NCBI GenBank assembly: GCA_035691285.1
Contig: DASSJI010000006.1
Span: 1-27,954 of the forward strand
Direction: 5' to 3'
DNA from: DATFEN01 sp035691285
GTDB lineage: Bacteria > Acidobacteriota > Vicinamibacteria > Fen-336
DNA length: 27,954 bases
Positions 7,573 to 18,470 of the stretch are shown one piece after another. The position numbers were made by a program, and so were the translations under genes. Position 1 is the first letter of the stretch. Each line of letters opens with the position of its first letter. The notes beneath the pieces are model-generated. The model was given only the letters and a program-made list of their open reading frames with translations. It was not told the DNA's origin and did not search any database.

Positions 7573-8259
7573 TTGAGCCGCGAAGGCACGCAGACCACGG
7601 AGAAGGACTTGGAAGAGAACGAAGGCGAGGCGCCGATCCTGCCGCCGCAGGAGATCCGGGCCGTCCTGGAAGCCCTGATCTTCGCGGCGCACGAGCCGCT
7701 CACGCCGCGCCAGATCGCCCAGGTGCTGCAGGGAATACCGAAGGACGCCTGGAAGGCAGCGCTCGGGGAGCTGAGTCAGGACTACGCGCGCGACGGCCGA
7801 GGCCTGCAGCTCGTCGAGGTTGCGGGGGGCTGGCAGATCACGACGCGGCCCGAGTACAACGACTGGCTCCGAGAGTTGATCGACCCGAAGGCGCCCACGC
7901 GCCTCTCGATCCAGGCCCTCGAGACGCTGGCGGTGATCGCCTACAAGCAGCCGGTCACGCTGCCCGAGATCATCGAGCTGCGCGGCGTGAAGTCCGGGGG
8001 CGTGATCAAGACCCTGCTCGAGAAGCGCCTGATCCGCATCGTCGGCCGCAAGGAGGTGGTCGGCCGCCCGATGCTGTATGGCACCACCAAGGAGTTCCTG
8101 CTGAACTTCGGGCTCAAGGACCTGGGCGAGCTCCCCAGGATCGAGGAGTTCGCGGAGGTCCTGGGGGAGGAAGTGGACGTGGCTGGGCTCAAGCGAGCCA
8201 TCGAGGCCCCGCGCCCCGTCGAAGTGGCCCTGGAAGCGGAGGAAGAGAGCGAGAGCTAA
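7573..8259 (+). CDS. scpB: Segregation and condensation protein B
   Basis: ScpB is the dimeric winged-helix partner of ScpA in the SMC condensin. Visible are the N-terminal winged helix (IRAVLEALIFAAHEPLTPRQIAQVL) and the strongly conserved second half (RLSIQALETLAVIAYKQPVTLPEIIELRGV, then RKEVVGRPMLYGTTKEFLLNFGL). The longest form starts at TTG 7573, one base after scpA, and has 228 residues. A second in-frame TTG at 7609 is preceded by GGAG with ideal six-base spacing and would remove 12 poorly conserved residues. I cannot decide between them. The acidic C-terminal tail is usual for the family. Confidence 0.94.
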   Translation: MSREGTQTTEKDLEENEGEAPILPPQEIRAVLEALIFAAHEPLTPRQIAQVLQGIPKDAWKAALGELSQDYARDGRGLQLVEVAGGWQITTRPEYNDWLRELIDPKAPTRLSIQALETLAVIAYKQPVTLPEIIELRGVKSGGVIKTLLEKRLIRIVGRKEVVGRPMLYGTTKEFLLNFGLKDLGELPRIEEFAEVLGEEVDVAGLKRAIEAPRPVEVALEAEEESES

Positions 8260-8267
8260 AGCAACAC

Positions 8268-8296
8268 TTGACAGTCGCGTTCTAACTTCCTACCAT
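8268..8296 (+). promoter_or_regulatory. Sigma-70 type promoter for the lipoprotein gene
   Basis: TTGACA (8268-8273), a 17-base spacer and TACCAT (8291-8296) give a near-consensus promoter in a locally AT-rich gap after scpB. Transcription would begin near 8303, with a 25-base leader carrying AAAGGGG before the ATG at 8328. Confidence 0.75.
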
Positions 8297-8327
8297 TACT
8301 CGAATTTTTTGATTAAAGGGGTCTGGA

Positions 8328-9152
8328 ATGCGACTTCCCCTCCTCGTCGCCGGCCTCTCCGTCGCCTTTGCCGGGTGTGGCCTGATCGATTCGGTCAGCG
8401 GACCTAAGTCCCTTGCCATCCAGAAGTTCGAAGCCTCGCCCGAGGACGTGGCGAGCGGTGCTTCCGTGACGCTGGAGTGGGACGTCGAGGGCTCCGAGGC
8501 CGTGGCGATCAACAACGGGATCGGGGTCGTGCCGCCGAGGGGGACGCGGAAGTTCTCCGCGTACTACACGGCAACCTACACCCTGACGGCCCGCGCCGGC
8601 ACCTCCTCGGCGACCGCCAGCGTCCAGGTCAACGTGCGCGGCACGGGCACCGACCCGCTCGACCCCTATCCCTCGCCGACGCCCGGCCCCAGCCCCTCTC
8701 CGTCTCCGACGCCCACGCCGTCGCCCACGCCCGAGCCATCGCCGACGCCGACACCCGAGCCGACGCCGACGCCTGGTCCCGCCGGCGCCTGCGGCGTTCC
8801 CGCGGCCGGCGCCACGAAGGGCTGCGCGGTGAGCTGGGAGTTCCCAGCCGAGCTCGAGAACGGCCAGTGCATCGAGCTCAACACGGTCACCGTGGATCAG
8901 GGCTGCCCCGTGACCAACGGGACCTCGCTGTCGGTCGGCTTCGCGATCACGGCCAAGACGGCCCTCGAATCCCTCAAGTGGCGGCTGCAGAAGAACGAGG
9001 CCGACACGGTTTCCCCCGACGAGGGCCCGGTGGACGTCAACGGCAAGACGAGCGTCCTGGTGACGGACACCGTCGCGGGCGAATGGGTGGTCTTCGAGGT
9101 CGTCGACCAGGACAACAAGGTCCGGCTGCGCTTCCGCTTGACCCACAGGTAG
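8328..9152 (+). CDS. Predicted lipoprotein with Ig-like domain and Pro/Ser/Thr linker, unknown function
   Basis: The N-terminus MRLPLLVAGLSVAFAGC has a lipobox (FAGC) with the lipidated Cys at residue 17, so the protein should sit on a membrane facing the periplasm or the cell surface. Residues about 25-108 look like a bacterial Ig-like or CARDB-type beta domain (ASPEDVASGASVTLEWDV, then YTATYTLTARAG). A proline/serine/threonine linker runs from about 113 to 151, built from PSPTP-like units. The C-terminal domain carries four cysteines (155, 166, 181, 193), probably two disulfides, and beta-rich sequence. Nothing gives an enzymatic role. It has its own promoter and a good ribosome-binding site, and separates scpB from rluB, which are often adjacent in other genomes. 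Confidence 0.82.
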   Translation: MRLPLLVAGLSVAFAGCGLIDSVSGPKSLAIQKFEASPEDVASGASVTLEWDVEGSEAVAINNGIGVVPPRGTRKFSAYYTATYTLTARAGTSSATASVQVNVRGTGTDPLDPYPSPTPGPSPSPSPTPTPSPTPEPSPTPTPEPTPTPGPAGACGVPAAGATKGCAVSWEFPAELENGQCIELNTVTVDQGCPVTNGTSLSVGFAITAKTALESLKWRLQKNEADTVSPDEGPVDVNGKTSVLVTDTVAGEWVVFEVVDQDNKVRLRFRLTHR

Positions 9153-9164
9153 TTCGCTTATCAT
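9138..9164 (+). promoter_or_regulatory. Possible promoter for rluB giving a leaderless mRNA
   Basis: TATCAT at 9159-9164 ends seven bases before the GTG start of rluB. TTGACC at 9138-9143 could act as -35 although the spacer is only 15 bases. Transcription from this -10 would begin at or one base before the start codon, and no Shine-Dalgarno is present. Confidence 0.4.
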
Positions 9165-9171
9165 CCGCTCC

Positions 9172-9930
9172 GTGCTGGAGCGGCTGCAGAAGGTCCTCGC
9201 GCGCGCGGGCGTCGCCTCGCGGCGCGGCGCCGAGCGCGTGATGCTCGAGGGCCGCGTCACCGTGAACGGCGCCATCGTCCGCACGCTGGGAAGCAAGGCC
9301 GACCTCGAGCGCGACGACGTCCGAGTGGACGGCGTCCGGATCCGTCCGCCCAGGGCGCCCGTGTACCTGCTGCTGAACAAGCCCAAGGGCGTGGTCACCA
9401 CGCGCCGCGACCCGGAGGGCCGCGCGACGGTGATGCAGCTCGTGCCGGCGGTGGCGGGGCTGTTCCCGGTCGGGCGCCTGGACGTGACCACCGAGGGCCT
9501 GATCCTGCTCACCAACGACGGCGCGTTCGCGGAGCGCGTGTCGCACCCTCGCTACGAGGTGCCGCGGGTGTACGAGGCCAAGGTGCGGGGCGTCCCGGAC
9601 GCGCGCGCCCTCGAGCGGCTGCGGCGCGGCGTCACGGTCGACGGCGAACGGATGGCCGTGGACCGCGTCCGGGTGCTCGAGGCGGGCAACAACTCCTGGG
9701 TCGAGGTCGCGCTCCACGAGGGCAAGCACCACGAGGTGCGGCGGCTGCTCGAGGCCGTCGGCCATCCGGTGTCGAAGCTGCGTCGCGTCGCGCTGGGCCC
9801 GGTGACCGCTCGCGGCCTGCTGCCCGGCGAGTTCCGCCACCTGACCTCGGACGAGGTGCGGGCGCTGCGCGAGGGAGGGCGTTCGCGGCACGGCCGCCCG
9901 CACGGGCCGAGGCGCGCCCGCCCCGCGTGA
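9172..9930 (+). CDS. rluB: Ribosomal large-subunit pseudouridine synthase B-type (RsuA/RluB family)
   Basis: Enzymes of this family isomerise a specific uridine in rRNA to pseudouridine. An N-terminal S4 RNA-binding domain (LQKVLARAGVASRRGAERVMLEGRV) precedes the catalytic domain with LLNKPKGVVTT (around 67-77) and GRLDVTTEGL, in which D104 is the catalytic aspartate. The C-terminal EGKHHEVRRLLEAVGHPVSKLRR block is also conserved. A basic Arg-rich tail ends the protein. The length of 252 residues and the scpAB/cmk neighbourhood favour RluB over RsuA. Start is GTG at 9172 without a Shine-Dalgarno. The stop overlaps the cmk GTG (GTGA). Confidence 0.92.
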   Translation: MLERLQKVLARAGVASRRGAERVMLEGRVTVNGAIVRTLGSKADLERDDVRVDGVRIRPPRAPVYLLLNKPKGVVTTRRDPEGRATVMQLVPAVAGLFPVGRLDVTTEGLILLTNDGAFAERVSHPRYEVPRVYEAKVRGVPDARALERLRRGVTVDGERMAVDRVRVLEAGNNSWVEVALHEGKHHEVRRLLEAVGHPVSKLRRVALGPVTARGLLPGEFRHLTSDEVRALREGGRSRHGRPHGPRRARPA

Positions 9931-10592
9931 AGCCGCGGGGCCTGGTCATCGCCATCGACGGGCCCTCCGGTGCCGGGAAGTCCACGGCCGGGCGCGCGCT
10001 GGCGGCGCGCCTGAGCTATACGTTCATCGACACCGGCGCGATGTACCGGGCGCTGGCCTTGAAGGCCGCCCGCTCCGGCGCCGACCCGGACGATGCCGAG
10101 GCCCTGGCCGCGCTCCTCCACGCCGCGCGCATCGAGCTGAGCGAAGGCGGCCGTCGCGTGCTCCTCGACGGCGAGGACGTCACCGAGGCCATCCGCACGC
10201 GCGAGGCGAGCGTCCTGGCGTCCCGGGTCTCGGTCCACCCCGCCGTGCGCCGCGAGATGGTGGCCCGCCAGCGCGCGCTGGGCGCCGGAGGCGGTGTCGT
10301 CCTCGACGGACGCGACATCGGCAGCGCTGTCTTTCCGGACGCCGACCTGAAGTTCTACGTCGACGCGGATCCGCGGGAACGAGCCGAGCGTCGGCGGGCG
10401 GAGCTGCTGGCGAGCGGAAGCGCGGCGGAGATCGGCGCGATCGAGCGCGAGATCCGCGATCGCGACCAGGCCGACATGACACGCGCGGACTCGCCCCTCG
10501 TGCGTACAGCGGACGCCGTGCTCGTCGACACGACGACGCTCACCCCCGAACAGGTGCTCGAGCGGATGCTGGCGGCGGTCCGGGCTACTTGA
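9927..10592 (+). CDS. cmk: Cytidylate kinase
   Basis: Cmk phosphorylates CMP and dCMP with ATP in pyrimidine nucleotide supply. The P-loop is GPSGAGKST (residues 12-20), followed by IDTGAMYRALAL, the Cmk-specific substrate segment, and DGRDIGSAVFPDADLKFYVD, with the ERAERR lid region after it. At 221 residues it is full length. The GTG start overlaps the rluB stop. The gene ends the plus-strand block and its last eight bases overlap the end of the convergent cytochrome gene, with no terminator hairpin visible between them. Confidence 0.95.
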   Translation: MKPRGLVIAIDGPSGAGKSTAGRALAARLSYTFIDTGAMYRALALKAARSGADPDDAEALAALLHAARIELSEGGRRVLLDGEDVTEAIRTREASVLASRVSVHPAVRREMVARQRALGAGGGVVLDGRDIGSAVFPDADLKFYVDADPRERAERRRAELLASGSAAEIGAIEREIRDRDQADMTRADSPLVRTADAVLVDTTTLTPEQVLERMLAAVRAT

Positions 10593-11019
10593 CCTGCAGC
10601 GTCTCGATGTAGGTCGTGAGCGCCCCGATCCGGGCCTTCACGGCCTTCTCCGAGTAGCCCTCGCCCGAACGCTTGAAGGCGTCTCCCCACTGCGGCATGT
10701 CGCTGCCACCGTGACCCTTCACCTCCTGCCGTCCGTCGATCACCTTGGCCACGCGCTCCGCGTCGAACTTCTCGTCCTTCTTGGTCAGACGGGTCAGATC
10801 GCTGGGGCGTACGCGAAGGCTCGAGGCCAGGACGCCGTCGCCCTTGCCGGACGCGCCGTGGCAGGTCGCGCAGTACGTCCTGTAGAGCGAGTCGCCGCTC
10901 TCCTCGCCCTGGAAGGTCTCCGAGGTCTGGACGGCGGCGGTCTGCGGTCCTGAAACGGCGGGGACCACGCCGGCCACGGCGACCAGGGCAGCGAGCCCAA
11001 CCACTGGCCCTCGGGTCAT
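10585..11019 (-). CDS. Small secreted mono-haem c-type cytochrome
   Basis: This 144-residue protein has an N-terminal export signal (about residues 1-24, MTRGPVVGLAALVAVAGVVPA) and one haem-binding motif CATCH at 50-54. The likely distal haem ligand is M108 in GSDMPQWGDAF. This is the class I cytochrome c fold, acting as an electron carrier in the periplasm; the partner is unknown. The ATG at 11019 is preceded by AGGAGGT with ideal spacing; an in-frame start further upstream lacks this and would hide the signal peptide. It lies 115 bp downstream of the PilB-like gene on the same strand, with no obvious functional link. Confidence 0.9.
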   Translation of the reverse strand: MTRGPVVGLAALVAVAGVVPAVSGPQTAAVQTSETFQGEESGDSLYRTYCATCHGASGKGDGVLASSLRVRPSDLTRLTKKDEKFDAERVAKVIDGRQEVKGHGGSDMPQWGDAFKRSGEGYSEKAVKARIGALTTYIETLQVK

Positions 11020-11134
11020 TGCGCACCTCCTGCGGCCGCCCGAACGCGGCGCCGCAACACCCGCGCAGGGCCTGCGTCGACGCAACCGAGGCGGGCTGCA
11101 CGAACCAGAAAGAGCAAGCCGCGCGCCAGCGTCA

Positions 11135-12739
11135 CTAGAGCCGCAGCTTGGCGAACTCGTCGAACGTCGTCACGCCGTCGGCGACGAGCTTCAGGCAGCG
11201 GGCGCGCATGGTCGTCATCCCGGCGCCGATCGCCACGGACTCGATGTCCTGGGCCGACATGCCGTTCTGGATGGCCGTGCGCACCTCGGGCGCTCCCGTC
11301 ATGATCTCGAAGATCGCGCGCCGGCCGCGGTAGCCGACCTTGTTGCAGGTGGGGCAGCCCTTGCCCCGGAAGAACTTGAGCTTCGCCGCCTCCTCCGGGC
11401 CGATGCCGTGGTTGGCGAGCGTCTGCGGAGCGGGCGGCTCGGCAACTGTCCTGCAGATCCGGCAGACCTGGCGCACGAGACGCTGGCACGTCACCACGGC
11501 CATCGAGCCGGCCAGGACCTGGGGCGGGACGCCCATCTCCAGCATGGCCGACACCGCGGCGCCCGCGCTCTGGGCCGGGATCGCGGCCACGACCACGATG
11601 CTCGACGCGAGCTGCGCGGCGAGCAGGGCGGTGCCGCGGTCGGGCACGGAGGACAAGGCCACCACCTCGGGGCGCACCGCCACCACCGAGCGCAGCGTCT
11701 CCTCCATGTTCAGGCCCGCCGCCTTCTGCTCCACCTCGACCTGGCGAACGCCCTCGAGGGGCCAGTGGACCGGCGCCTCGAGCGAGACGACGTCGCGCTG
11801 GGCCTGCACCAGGAAGTTCATCATCGAGTACAGCGTCGTGCCCGCGCCGTTGAACACCGGGGCTGACACGATCACCAGGCCGAACGTGCTGCGCAGCTCC
11901 TCGAGGAGGCGCACCCGGTCCTCGAGCTCGAGGCCCAGCGTCGTGAAGTCCTTGATGAACGTGGCCCGGTCGATCAGCTTGATGGTCGCGGACACACCGT
12001 GGGCCGTGGGCAGCGTCTGGGCCACGAAGTCGAACTCGCTCTCGCCGAGCCGGCCGCTCGAGCGGGCGGTCTGGGGCTTGCTCTCCTTGGTCGTGTCGAG
12101 CCGGAACACCTCGAACAGCTTGTGGGTGAAGGGGGCCTGGAACTTCTTCGGGATCGGATCGACCCGAAAGAAGAACCCGTCGATCCGGTACTTCACCGAG
12201 ATCGCGTCCTCGGTCGGCTCGATGTGCACGTCGGAGGCGCCTTTCTTCGCCGCGAGGCCCATGATGTATTGGATGATCGCGTCCGGCCCGCTCTGCTCCC
12301 ACACCGGGCTCGCGGCGTACTCGGCGCCCATCGTGTCCGTCAGGGGGTTCACGCCCTGGCTCTTGAGGGCGGCCTGGATGTCCTCGTTCTTGACGAGCTT
12401 CCTTCCCAGCAGGACCTCGCCGAGCTTCTTGCCGCTCTCGCGCTGCTCCACGAGCGCTTCGAGGAGCTGGGGAGTCGTCAGCTTCTTCATCCGGATCAGG
12501 ATGTCCCCGAGCCGGTCCTTGCTCCGGGAGAGGACCTGGATCTCCTCGACGAGCTTTTGCGGGGCCGTCTTCCAGAACTCCTGCTTGTACTTCTCGCTCG
12601 CGTCGCAGAAGCAGCGGAAGCAGAAGGGGCAGAGCTTGGTCGGGTTCTTCGGATCGCAGGAGCACCAGACCGCGTTGAGCGCGTCGAACTCGCCCAGGCA
12701 GTTCCAGCACAGCGTCAGGTAGGTCTCTATCGCTGCCAA
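11135..12739 (-). CDS. PilB/GspE-family protein with lost ATPase motifs and Cys-rich N-terminus
   Basis: The 534-residue protein follows the type IV pilus/type II secretion ATPase layout. A GspE/MshEN-like helical stretch (DRLGDILIRMKKLTTPQLLEAL) comes first, then the N2 domain (KKGASDVHIEPTEDAISVKYRIDG), the RecA-like core, and a C-terminal zinc motif (CRIC, then GCPTCNKVGYRGRRAIFEIM). The core has lost catalysis. The Walker A position reads SAPVFNGAGTTLYS instead of GPTGSGKTTTLY, the Walker B region reads VVALSSVPD instead of IGEIRD, and the His box is AAIPAQ instead of STLHTN. Residues 11-45 hold eight cysteines (11, 14, 26, 28, 37, 40, 43, 45), suggesting an added zinc domain. The start is TTG at 12739 with GAGG nine bases upstream. 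It is probably a regulatory or structural paralogue; the partner is unknown. Confidence 0.88.
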   Translation of the reverse strand: MAAIETYLTLCWNCLGEFDALNAVWCSCDPKNPTKLCPFCFRCFCDASEKYKQEFWKTAPQKLVEEIQVLSRSKDRLGDILIRMKKLTTPQLLEALVEQRESGKKLGEVLLGRKLVKNEDIQAALKSQGVNPLTDTMGAEYAASPVWEQSGPDAIIQYIMGLAAKKGASDVHIEPTEDAISVKYRIDGFFFRVDPIPKKFQAPFTHKLFEVFRLDTTKESKPQTARSSGRLGESEFDFVAQTLPTAHGVSATIKLIDRATFIKDFTTLGLELEDRVRLLEELRSTFGLVIVSAPVFNGAGTTLYSMMNFLVQAQRDVVSLEAPVHWPLEGVRQVEVEQKAAGLNMEETLRSVVAVRPEVVALSSVPDRGTALLAAQLASSIVVVAAIPAQSAGAAVSAMLEMGVPPQVLAGSMAVVTCQRLVRQVCRICRTVAEPPAPQTLANHGIGPEEAAKLKFFRGKGCPTCNKVGYRGRRAIFEIMTGAPEVRTAIQNGMSAQDIESVAIGAGMTTMRARCLKLVADGVTTFDEFAKLRL

Positions 12740-12774
12740 TTCGATAAGCCTCGCCCGAGGGGTCTGTCTCGGTG

Positions 12775-12803
12775 AGCCTAGCCGATAACTCCTTCCTTTT
12801 CAA
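12775..12803 (-). promoter_or_regulatory. Predicted promoter for the PilB-like gene
   Basis: On the minus strand TTGAAA (12803-12798), a 17-base spacer and TAGGCT (12780-12775) resemble a sigma-70 promoter. Transcription would begin near 12768, giving a leader of about 29 bases with GAGG before the TTG start. It lies back to back with the gcvT promoter. Confidence 0.5.
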
Positions 12804-12816
12804 GACGCTGCAATCA

Positions 12817-12845
12817 TTGACCGACCTGGAGGCGTGTGGTACGTT
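12817..12845 (+). promoter_or_regulatory. Predicted promoter for gcvT with extended -10
   Basis: TTGACC (12817-12822), a 17-base spacer and TACGTT (12840-12845), preceded by TGG, form a good sigma-70 promoter with a TGn extension. Transcription near 12852 leaves only about five bases before the ATG at 12857, and there is no Shine-Dalgarno. The in-frame GTG at 12836 lies inside the promoter and is therefore unlikely as a start. Confidence 0.6.
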
Positions 12846-12856
12846 CCTCGCCCCTC

Positions 12857-13963
12857 ATGGACGCGGGCTCGCTCCGGAAGACCCCCCTCAACGCAGTGCA
12901 TCGCGAGCTGGGCGCGAAGATGGTCCCCTTCGGCGGCTGGGACATGCCGGTGGAGTACTCGGGCCTGATCGCCGAGCACATGGCGGTGCGCACTGCGGCC
13001 GGGCTGTTCGACGTCTCCCACATGGGCGAGTTCGAGGTGACCGGCCCCGGGGCCCTGGCCTTCCTGCAGCGGGTCACCTCGAACAACGTGGCGAAGCTCG
13101 AGGATGGCCATGCCCAGTACTCCGCCCTGCCCATGCCGAGCGGCGCGCCCGTGGACGACGTGATCGTCTCCCGCAAGGCCGCCGACCGCTTCCTGCTCGT
13201 CGTCAACGCCGGCAACATCGAGAAGGACTTCCGGTGGCTCCAGGCGCAGGGCCCGCACGACTGCGAGCTCCAGAACCGCAGCGACGCCTTCGGGCTCGTG
13301 GCCCTGCAGGGCCCGCGCGCGCAGGAGATCCTGCAGCGGCTCACGCCCCTCGACCTCGACGGGCTCGGCTACTACCGTCATGCCGAGGCGAGCGCGGCCG
13401 GCTTCGCGGCCACGATCTCGCGGACGGGCTACACCGGCGAGGACGGCTTCGAGATCCTGGTCTCCACCGCCGAGACCGAGTCGCTCTGGAGGGCGCTCCT
13501 CGACGTCGGCGCGGACAAAGGGCTCGTGCCGGCCGGTCTCGGAGCCCGCGACACGCTCCGTCTCGAGGCGCGCATGTGCCTGTACGGGAACGACATGGAC
13601 GAGAGCACGACGCTCGTGGAAGCCGGCCTCGGCTGGATCGTCTCGCTGGACGAGGCGAAGGGAGAGTTCCCGGGCCGGGCCGTCCTCGAGCAGCAGAAGA
13701 AGGCCGGCACCTCGCGCAAGCTCGTGGGCTTCGAGATGGTCGGCCGCGGCATCGCCCGCCATGGCTATCCGGTCTTCGTGAAGGGCCACGAAGCGGGCGC
13801 GGTCACCTCGGGGACCTACGCGCCGTTCCTCCAGAAGAACATCGGCCTCTCGTACCTGCCGACGGAGCATGCGGCGGTCGGTGCAGAGTTCGACGTCGAG
13901 ATCCGCGGGCGCCGGGTCCCCGCCCGGGTCGTCCAGACGCCCTTCTACAAGCGTGCCAAGTAA
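12857..13963 (+). CDS. gcvT: Glycine cleavage system T protein (aminomethyltransferase)
   Basis: GcvT transfers the methylene group from the aminomethyl-lipoyl arm of GcvH to tetrahydrofolate and releases ammonia. Conserved features are GGWDMPVEYSGL (27-37), FDVSHMGEFEV (51-61), and VDDVIV, with D101 matching the catalytic Asp of characterised enzymes. SRTGYTGEDGFEI and the C-terminal GTYAPFLQKNIGLSYL block follow. The 368-residue length is normal. ATG 12857 was chosen over GTG 12836 because the latter overlaps the predicted -10. gcvH follows after nine bases. Confidence 0.96.
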   Translation: MDAGSLRKTPLNAVHRELGAKMVPFGGWDMPVEYSGLIAEHMAVRTAAGLFDVSHMGEFEVTGPGALAFLQRVTSNNVAKLEDGHAQYSALPMPSGAPVDDVIVSRKAADRFLLVVNAGNIEKDFRWLQAQGPHDCELQNRSDAFGLVALQGPRAQEILQRLTPLDLDGLGYYRHAEASAAGFAATISRTGYTGEDGFEILVSTAETESLWRALLDVGADKGLVPAGLGARDTLRLEARMCLYGNDMDESTTLVEAGLGWIVSLDEAKGEFPGRAVLEQQKKAGTSRKLVGFEMVGRGIARHGYPVFVKGHEAGAVTSGTYAPFLQKNIGLSYLPTEHAAVGAEFDVEIRGRRVPARVVQTPFYKRAK

Positions 13964-13972
13964 GGAGCCGAC

Positions 13973-14359
13973 ATGTATCCCGAGAACCTGCGCTACACGA
14001 AGGAGCACGAGTGGATCCGCGTCGAGGGCGACCGCGGCACGGTCGGCATCACCGACTACGCGCAGCAGCAGCTCGGAGACGTGGTGTTCCTCGAGCTCCC
14101 CGAGCCGGGCCGGGCTCTCACGGCCGGTGAGAACTTCGGAACGGTCGAGTCGGTGAAGGCCGTCTCCGAGCTCTTCTGCCCGGTCTCGGGAGACGTGGTC
14201 GAGGCGAACGCGGCGCTCGTCAAGGCGCCTGAGGCGATCAACAGCGACCCCTACGGCCAGGGCTGGATGATCGTCTTGAAGCTGGCGGACCCCGCCCAGG
14301 CGGCGACGCTGATGGACGCGAAGGCGTACGCGGCGCTCGTGGAAGCGGAAGGGAAGTAG
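13973..14359 (+). CDS. gcvH: Glycine cleavage system H protein
   Basis: GcvH carries the lipoyl arm that shuttles the aminomethyl intermediate between GcvP, GcvT and dihydrolipoamide dehydrogenase. The lipoylation site is K62 in VESVKAVSEL. The N-terminal RYTKEHEWIRVEGD and C-terminal NSDPYGQGWMIVLK segments are typical. It is 128 residues long with AAGGAG placed well before the ATG. It lies between gcvT and gcvP. No dihydrolipoamide dehydrogenase gene is present in the window. Confidence 0.97.
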   Translation: MYPENLRYTKEHEWIRVEGDRGTVGITDYAQQQLGDVVFLELPEPGRALTAGENFGTVESVKAVSELFCPVSGDVVEANAALVKAPEAINSDPYGQGWMIVLKLADPAQAATLMDAKAYAALVEAEGK

Positions 14360-14364
14360 GGGGG
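14358..14364 (+). promoter_or_regulatory. Ribosome-binding site supporting the CTG start of gcvP
   Basis: AGGGGGG overlaps the gcvH stop codon and ends five bases before CTG 14370. There is no ATG, GTG or TTG in this frame between the stop at 14310-14312 and GTG 14448, so this site supports initiation at CTG. Confidence 0.6.
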
Positions 14365-14369
14365 CGAAG

Positions 14370-17240
<2,871 letters not shown>

Positions 17241-17267
17241 AGTAGACTCCCGGCCTGGAGGTTGACG

Positions 17268-18374
17268 ATGGCGCTCGCTCGGGTGGCCTTCGCGTCGCTC
17301 CTGACGGCCCTCGGCGGGGTCGCTGCGGCGCAGGGGCCGGCGGCGGAGAAGGAGGAACCCCCCGTTCGGCGCATCGCCTTCGGCTCGTGCCTCGGCCAGG
17401 ACGGAGTCCAGCCGATCTGGGACCGCGTCCTCGCCACGAAGCCCGACGTCTTCATCTTCCTGGGCGACAACGTCTACGCCGACACCACCGACATCGTGGA
17501 GCTGCGAGCGGCCTACGCGAAGCTCGCCGCCCAGCCCGGCTATCAGCGGCTCAGGAAGGGCACCCGTGTGCTCGCGACGTGGGACGACCACGACTACGGC
17601 CTGAACGACTCCGGCGCCGAGCTGCCGAGCAAGGAGGAGTCGAAGCAGGTCTTCCTGGACTTCTTCGGGGTGCCCAGGGATTCGCCGCGGCGCGAGCGCG
17701 ACGGCGTCTACCATTCGGAGGTGTACGGCCCGCCGGGCCGGCGGGTGCAGTTCGTCGTGCTCGACACCCGCTACAACCGCTCGCCGCTCGTGTTCAAGGA
17801 GAACAAGGCGGACCTCATCGACGGCGGACGCTACCTGCGGAACTCCCATCCCGAGGCCACGATCCTCGGTCCGAGACAGTGGGCCTGGCTCGAGGAGCAG
17901 CTTCGCGTGCCGGCGCAGATCCGCGTCATCGCCTCGAGCATCCAGGTCGTGGACGAGGACACCGCCGGGGAGACGTGGGCCAACTTCCCGATGGAGCGGA
18001 CGAAGCTGTTCTCCCTGCTGTGGCGCTCGACCGGCTCGCTCTTCATCAGCGGCGACCGGCACTTCGCGGAGCTGTCGATGATGGACGGAGGCGCGGGCTA
18101 CCCGATGTACGACCTGACGGCCAGCTCGCTGAACTGGTCGGAGCACGTCTTCCGGATGATCGAGCGGAACCGCCACCGCATCGGCGTCGTCAACCGCGGT
18201 GACAACTTCGGCCTGATCGAGATCGACTGGGAGCGCCGGGACCCGCTGCTCCGGCTCAAGATCGTCGACGAGGACGGGGACGTCCTGCTGCAGCACAAGG
18301 TCGAGCTGAGCGTGCTGCGCGAGTCGAACCTGCCCTGGTGGAACGTCGTGCCGCCGCCCGCCGACCCCGAGTAG
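17268..18374 (+). CDS. PhoD-like metallophosphoesterase, exported
   Basis: PhoD-type enzymes hydrolyse phosphomonoesters or phosphodiesters outside the cytoplasm using Fe/Ca or related metals. The N-terminus MALARVAFASLLTALGGVAAA is a signal peptide with probable cleavage near residue 21. Metal-binding blocks appear in order: FGSCLGQ (38-44), FLGDNVYAD (64-72), TWDDHDYGLNDSG (104-116) and FISGDRHFAELS (259-270). At 368 residues it lacks the extra N-terminal beta domain of the longest PhoD proteins. ATG 17268 follows TGGAGG with six-base spacing; the in-frame TTG at 17262 is too close. It begins 27 bases after gcvP; TAGACT at 17243-17248 could be a separate -10. The substrate is not evident. 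Confidence 0.88.
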   Translation: MALARVAFASLLTALGGVAAAQGPAAEKEEPPVRRIAFGSCLGQDGVQPIWDRVLATKPDVFIFLGDNVYADTTDIVELRAAYAKLAAQPGYQRLRKGTRVLATWDDHDYGLNDSGAELPSKEESKQVFLDFFGVPRDSPRRERDGVYHSEVYGPPGRRVQFVVLDTRYNRSPLVFKENKADLIDGGRYLRNSHPEATILGPRQWAWLEEQLRVPAQIRVIASSIQVVDEDTAGETWANFPMERTKLFSLLWRSTGSLFISGDRHFAELSMMDGGAGYPMYDLTASSLNWSEHVFRMIERNRHRIGVVNRGDNFGLIEIDWERRDPLLRLKIVDEDGDVLLQHKVELSVLRESNLPWWNVVPPPADPE

Positions 18375-18470
18375 ACCGTATACTCTGCTCCCGCGACGTG
18401 GAGATGGGCGACAGGGCACGGGCCTCCGGCCCGGGGCCCGGGACGAGCCTGACGACGGAGGAGGTCGCCG

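Noticed and set aside
8670..8785. Short tandem GC-rich repeats resembling a repeat array
   Set aside because: They are in frame and encode the Pro/Ser/Thr linker of the lipoprotein. There are no uniform repeats and spacers, so this is not a CRISPR.
18426..18440. CGGGCC-TCC-GGCCCG hairpin as an intrinsic terminator after the PhoD-like gene
   Set aside because: The stem is perfect but no T-run follows and the sequence continues GC-rich into the next ribosome-binding site.
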